Notes: generated by a model from the letters alone, not told the origin. A stretch of DNA of 64,000 nucleotides from Scandinavium sp036495715 (GCA_036495715.1 DASXML010000065.1:1-64000); one strand, 5' to 3'. Shown: positions 6,929-15,118, counted from the first letter of the stretch. Numbers and translations are program-made.

Positions 6929-7324
6929 TTATGAGGTTTTCGGCGTTTGCTGCCATAATTTCTCTGCAACCATTAGTTGTCTTACCGTTTCGATTGAAAT
7001 GCTGATGCTTTGTGACGATACCAGCATTCTTCGTGCTTGCGTAGGGCCTACGCGCTGACACTCTGTTTTCAGAAAATGGATAATTGTGGCTTTGAGTTCT
7101 TCCGGAAGTCGATGATTACTGGGTTTTCCACGCCTCTGGCTGACTAGGCCGACAGGCCCTGCCTGTATGTATTTCGCAATCAGACGGCGACAGTGACGCG
7201 GGGTTATCTCCATTGATGAAGCCGCATCAGTCAGTCTTAATTCACTAGCGAGCACGGCTTCAATGAGCTCCAGTCGGTACAACTCTCTGAGAGACATCAT
7301 GACTTTTTCATCTGTTTCTGGCAT
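6929..7324 (-). CDS. Stand-alone helix-turn-helix protein resembling the N-terminus of the ISNCY transposase
   Basis: A 131-residue protein that aligns with the DNA-binding N-terminus of the neighbouring transposase: it shares ITPRHCRRLI (ITPRHCSRLL in the transposase), GP.G, and GPT.AR spacing, and ends naturally at a position just before the catalytic domain would begin. It has no DDE residues. It lies 49 bases downstream of the transposase gene on the same strand and may be co-transcribed. It could be a remnant of a second transposase, but the frame is clean and diverged in sequence rather than a copy, so a role as a repressor or accessory end-binding protein is possible. Confidence 0.7.
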   Translation of the reverse strand: MPETDEKVMMSLRELYRLELIEAVLASELRLTDAASSMEITPRHCRRLIAKYIQAGPVGLVSQRRGKPSNHRLPEELKATIIHFLKTECQRVGPTQARRMLVSSQSISISIETVRQLMVAEKLWQQTPKTS

Positions 7325-7373
7325 GTCTGGTCTCTTTTTATGATGTTTTAGCCGCTACTGCTCTATCTCGGGT

Positions 7374-8774
7374 TCATCTTTTACCGAAAATAGCCTCCGA
7401 GCTATCCTGAAGCTTTATTATGGCCTCAAGCAGGTCGTCTTCGTTTAGTGAACGCTGAGATTTATTAATGCTGGGTGCATGCCGTCTGCGGGAAGGCTCA
7501 TCACCAGTACAAGGTAACGATTGTGAACGATTATTATCCCGTTTTTTCTGCACCTGACGGGCAATATTCAACACATGGCCAAGTCTCTTGTTATCCACAA
7601 TTGCGACGGGATCGACCTCAGAAAGTCGGTCATAGGTGGAGTAGGGCAGCAGCACGCCATTTAGTCGCAGCTCCTTATATCCGTCAGGATAGTGCCAGAC
7701 ATCAATATACTTGCCGATGGCTCTTCGACTGTATTCGCTGTCCTCAATCAGATAGAGCATTTTATCGTATTGTACGGTCAGACTTTTTGATACACGACGG
7801 GGCTCTCGCCAGGTAAATTCCGCATCAAGGTCATCGTCTAATGCCAGCGGCCGGTGCGCGTTAAAATCATGCAGGGGTTCTTTGGCAAAGCGCCGGTTAT
7901 AATCCGCCATGTATTCTTCGGCAAATGCATTGGCCGCTTCTATCGTACAGATCCCCTTAAGCCTGAGCTCCTTAACCAGACGGTCCTGAAGTGTCAAATG
8001 AGCACGTTCCACACGGCCTTTTGCCTGACTGGTTTCTGCGCACAGTGGGGTGATATTGAGGCAGCGCATGGCCCTGGCAAACTGAGTTTCACCGGGCCCG
8101 GTGGTGGCATGCTTATTATTAACCCGGAAGACACTGGCTTTATCACTGTAAAGGATCATGGGCTTACCGTATTTTTCGATATAGCCACGGGTGGCTTCAA
8201 AATAGGTAAATGTGGATTCTGATTTCACAAACAGCAGGTGCATCAGACGACTGGTGGCATCGTCAACATAGACCAGCGCTGTACAGGGGCGACCCCGGTT
8301 TTCAAACCAGTGGTGGTCGCAGCCATCAATCTGTATCAGTTCGCCAGTACAGGGGCGACGATAACGGGGCTGATGGATTTTCGGCTGACGTTGTTTGCGG
8401 GGGATCCAGAGTCCGGCTTTTATCATGAGGCGTCTGATGGTTTCCTTGCCGAGAACCAGACCGTGAACTTCCTCCAGTTTTTCCCGGGCTAACGTCGGGC
8501 CAAAATCGCGATAGCGTTCCCGGATGATACTCAATGCCTGGTCTGTCAGTGAGCGTGGTAACAGGCGATTTCCGGTACGGCCACGACTCTGGTTATTCAT
8601 GCCAAGCGGCCCAAGCAGACGGTAGCGTTGCAGCAACCGGCTGCAATGCCGTGGCGTGATACCGAGCATCTCGGCCGCCTTGCCAGGACGCAGGTTACGT
8701 TCAATGACATCCTGAAGGATTTTGAGGCGGTTGATTTCTTTCACGGTGAACATCCCGGCGTCATGTATAGCCAT
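7374..8774 (-). CDS. ISNCY-family transposase (ISKpn21-like DDE enzyme)
   Basis: A 466-residue transposase. The N-terminal half holds two helix-turn-helix segments (LRPGKAAEMLGITPRHCSRL near residue 30 and LGKETIRRLM near residue 110). The rve-type integrase core begins at ELIQIDGCDHHWF (first Asp), continues with ILYSDKASVF (second Asp) and QAKGRVERAH (Glu). ATG at 8774 is preferred because GAGGAG lies eight bases upstream; an ATG at 8816 would add 14 residues. Length is normal for the group and no stop or shift is seen. It is flanked at once by the right inverted repeat. It belongs with ISNCY/IS1202-type elements; the exact IS name needs a database match. Confidence 0.85.
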   Translation of the reverse strand: MAIHDAGMFTVKEINRLKILQDVIERNLRPGKAAEMLGITPRHCSRLLQRYRLLGPLGMNNQSRGRTGNRLLPRSLTDQALSIIRERYRDFGPTLAREKLEEVHGLVLGKETIRRLMIKAGLWIPRKQRQPKIHQPRYRRPCTGELIQIDGCDHHWFENRGRPCTALVYVDDATSRLMHLLFVKSESTFTYFEATRGYIEKYGKPMILYSDKASVFRVNNKHATTGPGETQFARAMRCLNITPLCAETSQAKGRVERAHLTLQDRLVKELRLKGICTIEAANAFAEEYMADYNRRFAKEPLHDFNAHRPLALDDDLDAEFTWREPRRVSKSLTVQYDKMLYLIEDSEYSRRAIGKYIDVWHYPDGYKELRLNGVLLPYSTYDRLSEVDPVAIVDNKRLGHVLNIARQVQKKRDNNRSQSLPCTGDEPSRRRHAPSINKSQRSLNEDDLLEAIIKLQDSSEAIFGKR

Positions 8775-8837
8775 AGAAAACTCCTCATCAGGAAAAGTGA
8801 GTCGTTGACTAGACATACAGGTCTGAGAACTATAGCC

Positions 8838-8880
8838 TAGACATTCCTAATGAGCCACAAATAGACATTATCATAGAGCC
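8838..8880 (-). repeat. Right inverted repeat of the ISNCY-type element
   Basis: Mirror of 3764-3806. On the minus strand it reads GGCTC..., AATGTCTATT, GGCTCATTAG, AATGTCTA, giving the same two-unit structure as the left end. It starts 64 bases upstream of the transposase start, as expected for the promoter-side end of an insertion sequence. Confidence 0.75.
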
Positions 8881-9000
8881 ACTACAACATCAGTTAAATC
8901 TTGTTCAATTTCGGTAAAATCTTCCTGTTTACTGGCGATGAACTAAGCGCACACAAAAAATCACGGCCAATAGAATGATTTTTGGACACTTTTTCCGATA

Positions 9001-9234
9001 GTGCCTAAACGTCCAAGCAAAACCGCACGATTTGTCTCTGACGGGCGCCATAAGTGGGGAAGCTGGAAAGGTGAAAGACGCACGAAACACTACATGTTTA
9101 CCAGCACCATAAATAAGAATGAGCCCTTTAAGCCAGAAGTGAAGCCTCAGACGTCAGGTCAGCTTTGTATTCAGCACGACATTTCTACATTGGCTAGACA
9201 GCTAAAACGGCCTCAGGGCGATTTGTCACTCTGA
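9001..9234 (+). CDS. Short hypothetical frame, 77 aa (doubtful)
   Basis: A GTG-initiated frame rich in Lys, Arg and Thr (MPKRPSKTARFVSDGRHK...). There is no ribosome site before the GTG and no recognised family. It could be the remnant of a plasmid-type gene cut by the neighbouring transposon. Kept only because it is the longest sensible frame in this stretch. Confidence 0.2.
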   Translation: MPKRPSKTARFVSDGRHKWGSWKGERRTKHYMFTSTINKNEPFKPEVKPQTSGQLCIQHDISTLARQLKRPQGDLSL

Positions 9235-9367
9235 GCCAAAGAAAGAGCACCTCTTACCCCAGCCTCCGTAAACACGCCTGATGAATTTTGAGGCCATGCG
9301 TGACTATGTACCGGGCTGATTGGTACTTTAAGCCCATCCAACTATCGATACATCCAAAAAATACCTG

Positions 9368-9604
9368 TCAGCGGCGGAACGGGCGCTGTTTTGACCACGT
9401 GAATTCCGCTTCCTTTAGAGCTTCGGCCGGCTCAGTCTTTTTTTTGGCCACATAGCGCGCGGCGTATATCTGAGCCCGTGCCCGGCTGAGTACAATATGT
9501 CTTTCCGGTCGATTAAGTTTTTTTCCTTTGGCCCGCTCAGCTTCCACCATAGCATCATCAATAAATTTTTTTTCCGCCGGGGTTAACGCTGTCAATCGTG
9601 TCAT
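9368..9604 (-). CDS. Small charged hypothetical protein, 78 aa
   Basis: The start at 9604 is supported by TCAGGAGATTGTTATG, with a good ribosome site. The product begins MTRLTALTPAEKKFIDDAM and is rich in Ala, Glu, Lys and Arg, predicted helical, with no membrane segment. A longer frame upstream (to 9796) is a chance fusion to an IS3-type transposase remnant and is not part of the gene. It looks like a small plasmid-type protein, but the family is not recognised. Confidence 0.6.
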   Translation of the reverse strand: MTRLTALTPAEKKFIDDAMVEAERAKGKKLNRPERHIVLSRARAQIYAARYVAKKKTEPAEALKEAEFTWSKQRPFRR

Positions 9605-9647
9605 AACAATCTCCTGATAAAAATATTCTCGCCACGGTGCAGGTGGT

Positions 9648-10050
9648 TGGAACAGCTTCTTAAAACTGTAGCGCGGATAGCGCTTTGCCAGCTCAGTCAG
9701 CGCATGGATCTCCGGTTCATCACGCCGGGTATCGGGCTGATAAAAATACACCGTCCTGCTCCGTGATAACGTCCTGTAGGCCTGGCGTAAACTCATGGCA
9801 AATTGTGCCGTAAGATAGCTGACGAGTTCATGCTTTATTACTGGTTTTAAAGTTTTTTTCGATGACGTCTTTCAGTGTCCGGCACTCAAGGCTGAGATCC
9901 GCAAACATTTGCTTGAGGCGTCGATTTTCATCCTCCAGGTCTTTCATCCTTTTGATATCAGAGGCTTTCATACCTCCATACTTTGCTTTCCAGTTGTAGT
10001 GCGAAGCTTCATAGATACCAGCTTTAATCAGTATGTCGGAAGATCTCTTA
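9648..10050 (-). pseudogene. IS3-family transposase remnant (end of OrfA, start of OrfB)
   Basis: On the minus strand, EASHYNWKAKYGGMKASDIK followed by RMKDLEDENRRLKQMFADLS is the coiled C-terminus of an IS3-family OrfA. After an overlapping frame change, SLRQAYRTLSRSRTVYFYQP and LTELAKRYPRYSFKKLF are the start of OrfB. The sequence stops being transposase-like at about 9648 and runs into the leader of the 78-residue gene, so the catalytic part is missing. Confidence 0.8.
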
Positions 10051-10380
10051 AAGTGAATGGTTCGTTTTGCAGGGATAATTACAGTAGCGTAAGTGTGTTT
10101 TCATGATTTTTATATACAACCTATAATATTTATATGAATTGAATGTGAGTAAAAAGGTCCAGCATCAACTTTATGGATGAAATGTTTTAAATGTAGCCCG
10201 GCGTCGAAATGATAAAAATCCAACACCGGACAAATCACAAAAAGTTACAAAAAACAAAGGTCAGCTATCATTCAATTAATGAAGGTAAATACCCACAAAA
10301 TATAAATTCAATGAAACTCTCTCCCATAAAAACCATATTTAATAAAGATTAATTAAAAATTAATCTATCATGTCAGTTTT
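10051..10380. other. AT-rich stretch without a gene
   Basis: About 330 bases, strongly AT-rich, between the IS3 remnant and the 3' end of the winged-helix gene. I see no open frame with a ribosome site, no transfer RNA and no strong hairpin. The base composition matches the two AT-rich genes to the right and not the rest of the island. Confidence 0.5.
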
Positions 10381-11031
10381 TTAGTACCCTGAAGGTATTT
10401 TTTTCAAAATCGTGATTAGCTTTCCTTTTTCCATCATTATGTATCCACCTTTCTTTAAACTTGCTAATATTTCAAATACATAACTTTTTGACAACCGTGT
10501 CCTGCCTGTAATAAATGCAGCTATATTTTCATTGAAGTCATCTTGATTTTCGTACATGTGCAAATATCGATAGAGCATAGATACTATTATCGTATATCCA
10601 GAATTATTCGCAGATTTTGTTTGTTCATTTAAAACAACTGAAAATAGCTGCGCTACTATTGACATTACCATTTCTACTTTAGAATTATTAATGTTATTAC
10701 TTGCATAGTACTTTTGTTTTTCAATCCGCCGAAGGATTACACTGGTTTCGCATACATACAGAAAATCGATCATAGGAGATAAAATCTCAAGAAATCCTAG
10801 AGGCGCAAATTCTGGAATTGACCACGTATATATGTAATCATTATGTTTAATACCGGTAACCTCTCCAGAAATGAGTATATATACATATTTCTTGTCCGGT
10901 ATAAAATATTGCCCAGCTTTAAGCTTCACCTCAACATTATTGATGCTGTGTATTTCACTTATTTGTACTTTCATGACTTTTTTTCTGGATCCCTTTAAAG
11001 ACATATAAAAATAACCCCTTATATCACTCAT
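10381..11031 (-). CDS. Winged helix-turn-helix regulator, CRP/IprA-like
   Basis: A 216-residue protein: a beta-rich N-terminal part (about residues 20-100, KLKAGQYFIPDKKYVYILISG resembles a cNMP-type beta-roll) and a C-terminal winged helix (TGRTRLSKSYVFEILASLKK, then GGYIMMEKGKLITI). It belongs to the CRP-like group without cyclic-nucleotide binding residues that regulates fimbriae and related genes in enterobacteria. Internal starts at MSLKGS and MKVQIS are possible; the first of these has AAGGGG upstream. The gene is very AT-rich compared with its neighbours, suggesting separate transfer. It is divergent from the 147-residue gene at 11129, with about 100 bases between them. Confidence 0.6.
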   Translation of the reverse strand: MSDIRGYFYMSLKGSRKKVMKVQISEIHSINNVEVKLKAGQYFIPDKKYVYILISGEVTGIKHNDYIYTWSIPEFAPLGFLEILSPMIDFLYVCETSVILRRIEKQKYYASNNINNSKVEMVMSIVAQLFSVVLNEQTKSANNSGYTIIVSMLYRYLHMYENQDDFNENIAAFITGRTRLSKSYVFEILASLKKGGYIMMEKGKLITILKKIPSGY

Positions 11032-11128
11032 CTAATTAATGGCATTGTATGGATTTGATAACCCCAATAACTGCCATGATGACATTATTTTATTTAAAGC
11101 ATAAAAATCAACTAATTAAAGTGTAAGT

Positions 11129-11572
11129 GTGACTTTCTACACGAATAGACCTCAAACCCCTAATACCATCTCCTCTCTAAAAACTTCTCTAGAACGAAAA
11201 AAGAGCAAGGTTTTAAAACGTCTAGATAAAGTTATTCGCCAACTAGTTGGTGCTATAAATCATGCAAGCCTGAATAGAACATTAAAATTCGAGTTAGGCA
11301 TTGAGTTAGATTTCCTAGGCCGGGAAATGATTGGTATCATAGTTGTTAATGAATTATTTGATGAAGATAGACACACTTATATGTTAGAATTAATGAAGAT
11401 ATATGAAAAAATAGATCTCCCATGTTTAGTGCTGAGCTATATGGAACTCTATAGCCATTCTTATCATTTGGATTCGATAATTTTCTTTGATTGCCTGAAG
11501 GCAAACCATACAGAGAGAGTCAAGCGTGGGATAATGCTTGAAACTAAGTTCCAGAGCGAAAAAGTGATGTAA
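11129..11572 (+). CDS. Hypothetical protein, 147 aa, AT-rich
   Basis: A soluble, helix-rich protein starting at a GTG (stop codon 12 bases upstream in frame). It contains KKSKVLKRLDKVIRQLVGAI and LELMKIYEKIDLPCLVLSYM. No family is recognised. Base use matches the adjacent divergent regulator, so the two probably arrived together and the regulator may control this gene. The end lies about 70 bases before an IS3 remnant and may be original. Confidence 0.45.
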   Translation: MTFYTNRPQTPNTISSLKTSLERKKSKVLKRLDKVIRQLVGAINHASLNRTLKFELGIELDFLGREMIGIIVVNELFDEDRHTYMLELMKIYEKIDLPCLVLSYMELYSHSYHLDSIIFFDCLKANHTERVKRGIMLETKFQSEKVM

Positions 11573-11649
11573 TGTATATCCGGTGTTATCATGAAAGCGA
11601 TATTACCGCCTGCATCGCTTTGACCTGCCACCAGGATTAGATACAACCT

Positions 11650-11914
11650 TCAGTTAGTAATGTCAGTTGGTTTTTCTTCATATTTCTCGTTTCGCCAGCT
11701 CGCTGCAAATTCAGCCGCCGTCAGGTAATTCAGCGATGAATGTGGGCGGCATTCGTTATAATTCTGCCGCCAGTCATTAATTACTTCCCGGGCATGAAGA
11801 ATATCGCCGAACCAGTGCTCATTCAGGCATTCATCCCGAAAGCGGCCATTGAAACTCTCAATAAATCCGTTCTGCGTTGGCTTGCCCGGCTGGATTAAGC
11901 GCAACTCAACACCA
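11650..11914 (-). pseudogene. IS3-family transposase remnant (C-terminal end of OrfB)
   Basis: The minus-strand peptide RLIQPGKPTQNGFIESFNGR, then FRDECLNEHWF and NECRPHSSLNYLTAAEFAAS, is the last third of an IS3-family (IS407-like) OrfB, including the third catalytic acidic residue (ESFNG). It is cut at 11915 by the left tip of the next IS3-family element. It resembles the other IS3 remnant at 9648-10050, but the order of the pieces shows they are not one simple interrupted copy. Confidence 0.8.
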
Positions 11915-11942
11915 TGAACCGTACCGGTTTTGTGGGAGAGAA

Positions 11943-12262
11943 TTAAGTCCGGGAACTTAGGCTGCCAGATCCCTTATTCCCGATGGAAGCGTAATATGCT
12001 TTTTCTGCTTCAGCAGGTGGGATGTGGCCGAGCCGCTCAAGCAACCGACGATTGTTGTACCAGTCCACCCATGCCAGTGTGGCCAGCTCCACTTCCTGTC
12101 TGTTTTTCCAGCTCTGTCGGTGTATCACCTCCGCTTTGTACTGCCCGTTAATACTTTCGGCCATGGCATTATCATAAGAGTCACCCGTGCTGCCCGTTGA
12201 AGCCAGAAGCTCCGCTTCCCGCAGCCGCTGTGTGTACGCCAGCGATACGTATTGCGAGCCTT
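11943..12262 (-). pseudogene. IS3-family OrfB, 3' part (separated from 13644-14238)
   Basis: The minus-strand peptide continues the OrfB that was broken by the IS110-family insertion: KGSQYVSLAYTQRLREAELL, then DSYDNAMAESINGQYKAEVI and NNRRLLERLGHIPPAEAEKA. The catalytic Glu is in AESING. Joined to the 5' part across the inserted element the reading frame HHSD-KGSQYVS is restored, which fixes the insertion point. Confidence 0.85.
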
Positions 12263-13643
12263 TGACGCCCTTCTAAGTGTCAAGTCGTTATTTGAGTGCT
12301 GTTGATCTGCCGATTTTGTTTTCGAAGCAGTGTGAAGACCTCGCGGGCGATATAACGTTTCAGGCAGCGTAGCGCTTCCATTTTCGAATGTCCTTCAGCT
12401 ACCCGTTTCGCCACATACTCCTGCGTTCTTGTGTCTGTGCGTAATCGACCAATGGCAATAATATGCAGAGCGCTGTTGGCCGCGCGATCACCACCGCGGT
12501 TAAGTCTATGCCGGTTTGTTTTACCGGAAGAGACCGGAACAGGACTGACGCCGCATAACGCTGCGAAACCAGACTCAGAGTTCAGGCGTTGAGGATTATC
12601 ACCAGCCGTAATCAGCAGCTGCGAAGCACATTCATATCCCACCGCTTTACACTTGATAAGCTCCGGTGCTAGTTCGTCGACTATTGACGTTATCATGATG
12701 TCCAGATCGGCTATTTCATCATGTAACTCAAGATAGCGGCGGGCCAGGGATTTCAGCGCAATACGATAAGCATCCTGGACATTACGGTAAGCGGTAACAT
12801 CGGGGCGCCACGAGGCCAGGGTTCGGATCAACTGCATCCTCGTGAAGTGACGTATCTGATCACGTAGCTCATCCGGGGCAGAAACAATATTCATCTGGAT
12901 CATCTGAAGTGCAATACGCCGTGCAGCAACAGCTGTTTTGCGGCAGACTTTCAGGACACGTAACGCTTCAATCATTCCGCTACGCGTTTTCGGTGTGACA
13001 GTGCGTATGCGTGAGAAAGCAGCATGAGCGGCACTTTCTGCATCGATAGTATCGCTTTTACCACGTTTGCGGCGTTCCATTTTATCCGGTGCTGTGACCT
13101 CCAGAACTTCAATTCCGGCACTCTGGAGGAAGCGCAATAAACCTGCACCGTAGGAACCTGTGCATTCAACGCCAATGCGCTTAACAGTTCCGAAAGATGC
13201 CATCCATACCAGCATCTGTCGGTAACCCTGGCGTGTTGTCGCGAAAAACTCGCTGCCTAAAAACCGATTATTTTGATCAACCACAGCAGCAACATGTAAA
13301 TCTTTGTGCGTATCAACGCCACCAACGACAGGTGATGAATGAACGGGTTTTGTCTGTGTCATAGGTTATTTCCTGCGACAGAAATTATTCGTCATTTCTC
13401 CTGACGATAACCCGGACAGGACAGTAAAGAGACAAGCCGTCAGGCCCTTCTTGAGTCACGCGCATCGGTGAGGAGAAGCCTCGCATGAGGTACTTCCCGG
13501 TAGCCGACGGGTCCAGGGAAAGACACATTGCTGGTCGATCAGAGTGTGAGTCAGGAAACCGGGAAGTCTTCACTGCATCAGTGATCTCACCAGTCAGGCA
13601 AAACAGCAAGCTTGATGAAGAAAACTGACACCGACATTCTTAC
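12263..13643 (-). mobile_element. IS110-family insertion sequence nested in the IS3-family element
   Basis: The limits are set by the host gene: OrfB sequence ends at 13644 (HHSD) and resumes at 12262 (KGS). The 1381-base insert holds one transposase gene with 281 bases of non-coding sequence on its 5' side and 17 bases on its 3' side. This lopsided layout is that of IS110-group elements with a bridge RNA in the left end. No target duplication longer than a few bases is apparent. Confidence 0.85.
12280..13362 (-). CDS. IS110-family transposase (DEDD recombinase)
   Basis: A 360-residue protein. The RuvC-like N-terminus has GGVDTHKDLHVAAVVD (first Asp), VECTGSYGAG (Glu) and KSDTIDAESAAH (the Asp pair). 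The C-terminal Tnp20 domain has GVSPVPVSSGKTNRHRLNRG with the conserved serine pair, and GHSKMEALRCLKR. The frame is complete. It is a different lineage from the IS110-family transposase at 487-1509: the DEDD motifs agree but most other positions do not. Confidence 0.9.
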   Translation of the reverse strand: MTQTKPVHSSPVVGGVDTHKDLHVAAVVDQNNRFLGSEFFATTRQGYRQMLVWMASFGTVKRIGVECTGSYGAGLLRFLQSAGIEVLEVTAPDKMERRKRGKSDTIDAESAAHAAFSRIRTVTPKTRSGMIEALRVLKVCRKTAVAARRIALQMIQMNIVSAPDELRDQIRHFTRMQLIRTLASWRPDVTAYRNVQDAYRIALKSLARRYLELHDEIADLDIMITSIVDELAPELIKCKAVGYECASQLLITAGDNPQRLNSESGFAALCGVSPVPVSSGKTNRHRLNRGGDRAANSALHIIAIGRLRTDTRTQEYVAKRVAEGHSKMEALRCLKRYIAREVFTLLRKQNRQINSTQITT

Positions 13644-14238
13644 TATCCGAATGATGGATAGTGCCGGATGGCCGCCGGGCCCACAGAGCCTGCTCCAGCG
13701 CATCCAGTACGAACGTGGTTTCCATCGACGATGATACCCGCCACCCCACGATAACGCCTGCGAAAACATCGATGATGAACGCCACGTAGGCGAACCCCTG
13801 CCAGGTGCTCACATACGTAAAATCTGCCACCCAAAGCTGATTGGGACGTTCTGCCACGAACTGACGGTTTACCCTGTCGCTTGCCGCAGCTTCTTTCCCG
13901 CTGACTGTAGTCCGCACTTTTTTACCCCGAAGCACACCAGCGAGGCCCATGCTCTTCATCAGTCGCGCGATGGTGCATCTGGCCACGCTGAAGCCTTCAC
14001 GCTGCAACTGCCTCCAGACTTTCCGGATGCCATAGACACTGTAGTTTTCGTCATACACTCGCTGTATTTCCGGCTTCAACTGGTCGTCACGGCGGTCACG
14101 CAGACTACGTTTCTCCGGGTGCTGGCGGTACTCACGGTGCCGGTAGTACGTCGACGGGGCAATATTCAGCTCATGACATACCGGTCCGACCCCGTGACTA
14201 CCGCTGAGGGTATCCAGCAGCGGCATTATTTTTTCCAC
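13644..14238 (-). pseudogene. IS3-family OrfB, 5' part (interrupted)
   Basis: Encodes the N-terminal two thirds of an IS3-family OrfB: a helix-turn-helix (GPVCHELNIAPSTYYRHREY), the HTH_21 segment (VYGIRKVWRQLQREGFSVAR) and the start of the rve core (PNQLWVADFTYVSTWQGFAY with the first Asp; TIHHSD with the second). Beyond HHSD the frame enters the IS110-family element. The start overlaps the end of OrfA by 13 bases in another frame, as usual where OrfAB is made by programmed -1 shifting. Confidence 0.85.
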
Positions 14239-14558
14239 AGACGGTCGTACTCCGCCTTCGCAAAATAAGCCGAGGCCTGGCGCAGGATATCGTTGCTGCG
14301 GCGCAGCTCACGAACCTCCTGCTCCAGCTCTTTGAGGTGCTGGCGCTCATCGCTTGTGAGCCCGCCATCGCCGGCACCATTATTGCGTTCATGCTGACGC
14401 AGCCAGGCCCTGAGCGTATCGGGGCTACAGCCAATTTTTGGCGCGATGGAGTTGATGGCGGCGTGTTCTGAGTGATATTCGCGGCGCTGTTCCAGCAGCA
14501 TTCGGACAGCGCGCTCACGCAGTTCTGGTGGGTAACGGTTTGCTCGTTTGGATGTCAT
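14226..14558 (-). CDS. IS3-family OrfA (transposase DNA-binding subunit)
   Basis: A 110-residue protein with an N-terminal helix-turn-helix (YPPELRERAVRMLLEQRREY to CSPDTLRAWLRQHE) and a C-terminal leucine-zipper coiled coil (LKELEQEVRELRRSNDILRQ). It begins about 50 bases inside the right inverted repeat. It is intact, but its partner OrfB is split, so the element cannot make transposase by itself. Confidence 0.85.
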   Translation of the reverse strand: MTSKRANRYPPELRERAVRMLLEQRREYHSEHAAINSIAPKIGCSPDTLRAWLRQHERNNGAGDGGLTSDERQHLKELEQEVRELRRSNDILRQASAYFAKAEYDRLWKK

Positions 14559-14642
14559 TTCGGGTCTCCTTTCACTGAGAGTTTAGTCTCCCGAAAACCC
14601 GGTGCGGTTCAGTGGTAGCTACGCACCCAGTTCTTCTTCCGG

Positions 14643-14972
14643 CCAGCCCGGTAATCGTTGAAGTACATCCGTCACCAGGCATGCGGATCAAGGCCGTACA
14701 TCTTCGCCGTTTCCACCAGGCTCATGATTTTGGCTGCACGCTCACCCGAGCCCGCGAATAGCCAGTTGGAGCGGCCCATCACCACCGGGCGGATGGCCCG
14801 TTCAGCGCGGTTGTTGTCCAGCGGCAATGCGCCATCTTCCAAGAAGCGGCTAAGCACCACCCGAAGTTTTAGCGTGTAGGTGAGCGCTTTACCCAGCGCC
14901 GAGTTTTCTGGGCACGCATCCTTTTGCAGCTCCAGCCACTGCCACAGCTTCTCCAGAACGGGGCGTGCATCA
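14643..14972 (-). pseudogene. IS66-family transposase (TnpC) remnant
   Basis: The minus-strand peptide contains LDNNRAERAIRPVVMGRSNW and LFAGSGERAAKIMSLVETAK, the end of the IS66 TnpC catalytic domain with the last acidic residue in NNRAERAIRP. Both sides are cut: upstream near 14972, and downstream by a stop and shift after DPHAW and then by the IS3-family tip at 14611. Confidence 0.85.
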
Positions 14973-15118
14973 GGGAAAGATCACGTAAAGTATGTTTTTT
15001 ACGCAGTAATTTGACAGCTTTTTGATCTGTAGCAAGCAGGTATTCAATGGTGCTATCCCGTCCCTCAGTAATGTGATCTGATATTATTCATTCAAACAAA
15101 GATATGATGTAATGAATC

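Larger units (their letters stand above)
3757..8886. mobile_element. ISNCY-family transposon carrying a TIR/SLOG gene set
   Basis: Two long imperfect inverted repeats bound this 5.1 kb segment: 3764-3806 at left and 8838-8880 at right. Each end holds two copies of a GCTC-(5-6 bases)-AATGTCTA unit in the same relative order, which looks like paired transposase-binding sites. Extending the match outward by TTGT places the tips near 3757 and 8886, but the exact tips and a target duplication are not clear. Inside are the ISNCY transposase, a separate helix-turn-helix gene, and three TIR/SLOG genes. The cargo lies between the repeats, so it should move with the element if the repeats are functional. 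Confidence 0.7.
11915..14611 (-). mobile_element. IS3-family insertion sequence, interrupted by an IS110-family element
   Basis: Terminal inverted repeats are seen: TGAACCGTACCGG at 11915-11927 on the plus strand and TGAACCGCACCGG reading inward from 14611 on the minus strand. Removing the inserted 12263-13643 segment leaves about 1316 bases, the normal size for this family. The flanks are two different older remnants (IS3 at left, IS66 at right) and no three-base target duplication is seen, so recombination or deletion has happened since insertion. Confidence 0.85.

Noticed and set aside
7475..8492. Several plus-strand frames opposite the ISNCY transposase
   Set aside because: They are antisense shadows of a GC-rich coding gene; the minus strand carries the catalytic motifs.
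9605..9796. N-terminal extension of the 78-residue gene to a 142-residue protein
   Set aside because: The extension is an IS3-family OrfB fragment running by chance in the same frame; a good ribosome site stands before the internal ATG at 9604.
13385..13609. Minus-strand reading frame before the nested IS110-family transposase
   Set aside because: It lies in the non-coding left end of the element where a bridge RNA is expected, has no ribosome site and no family-like sequence.
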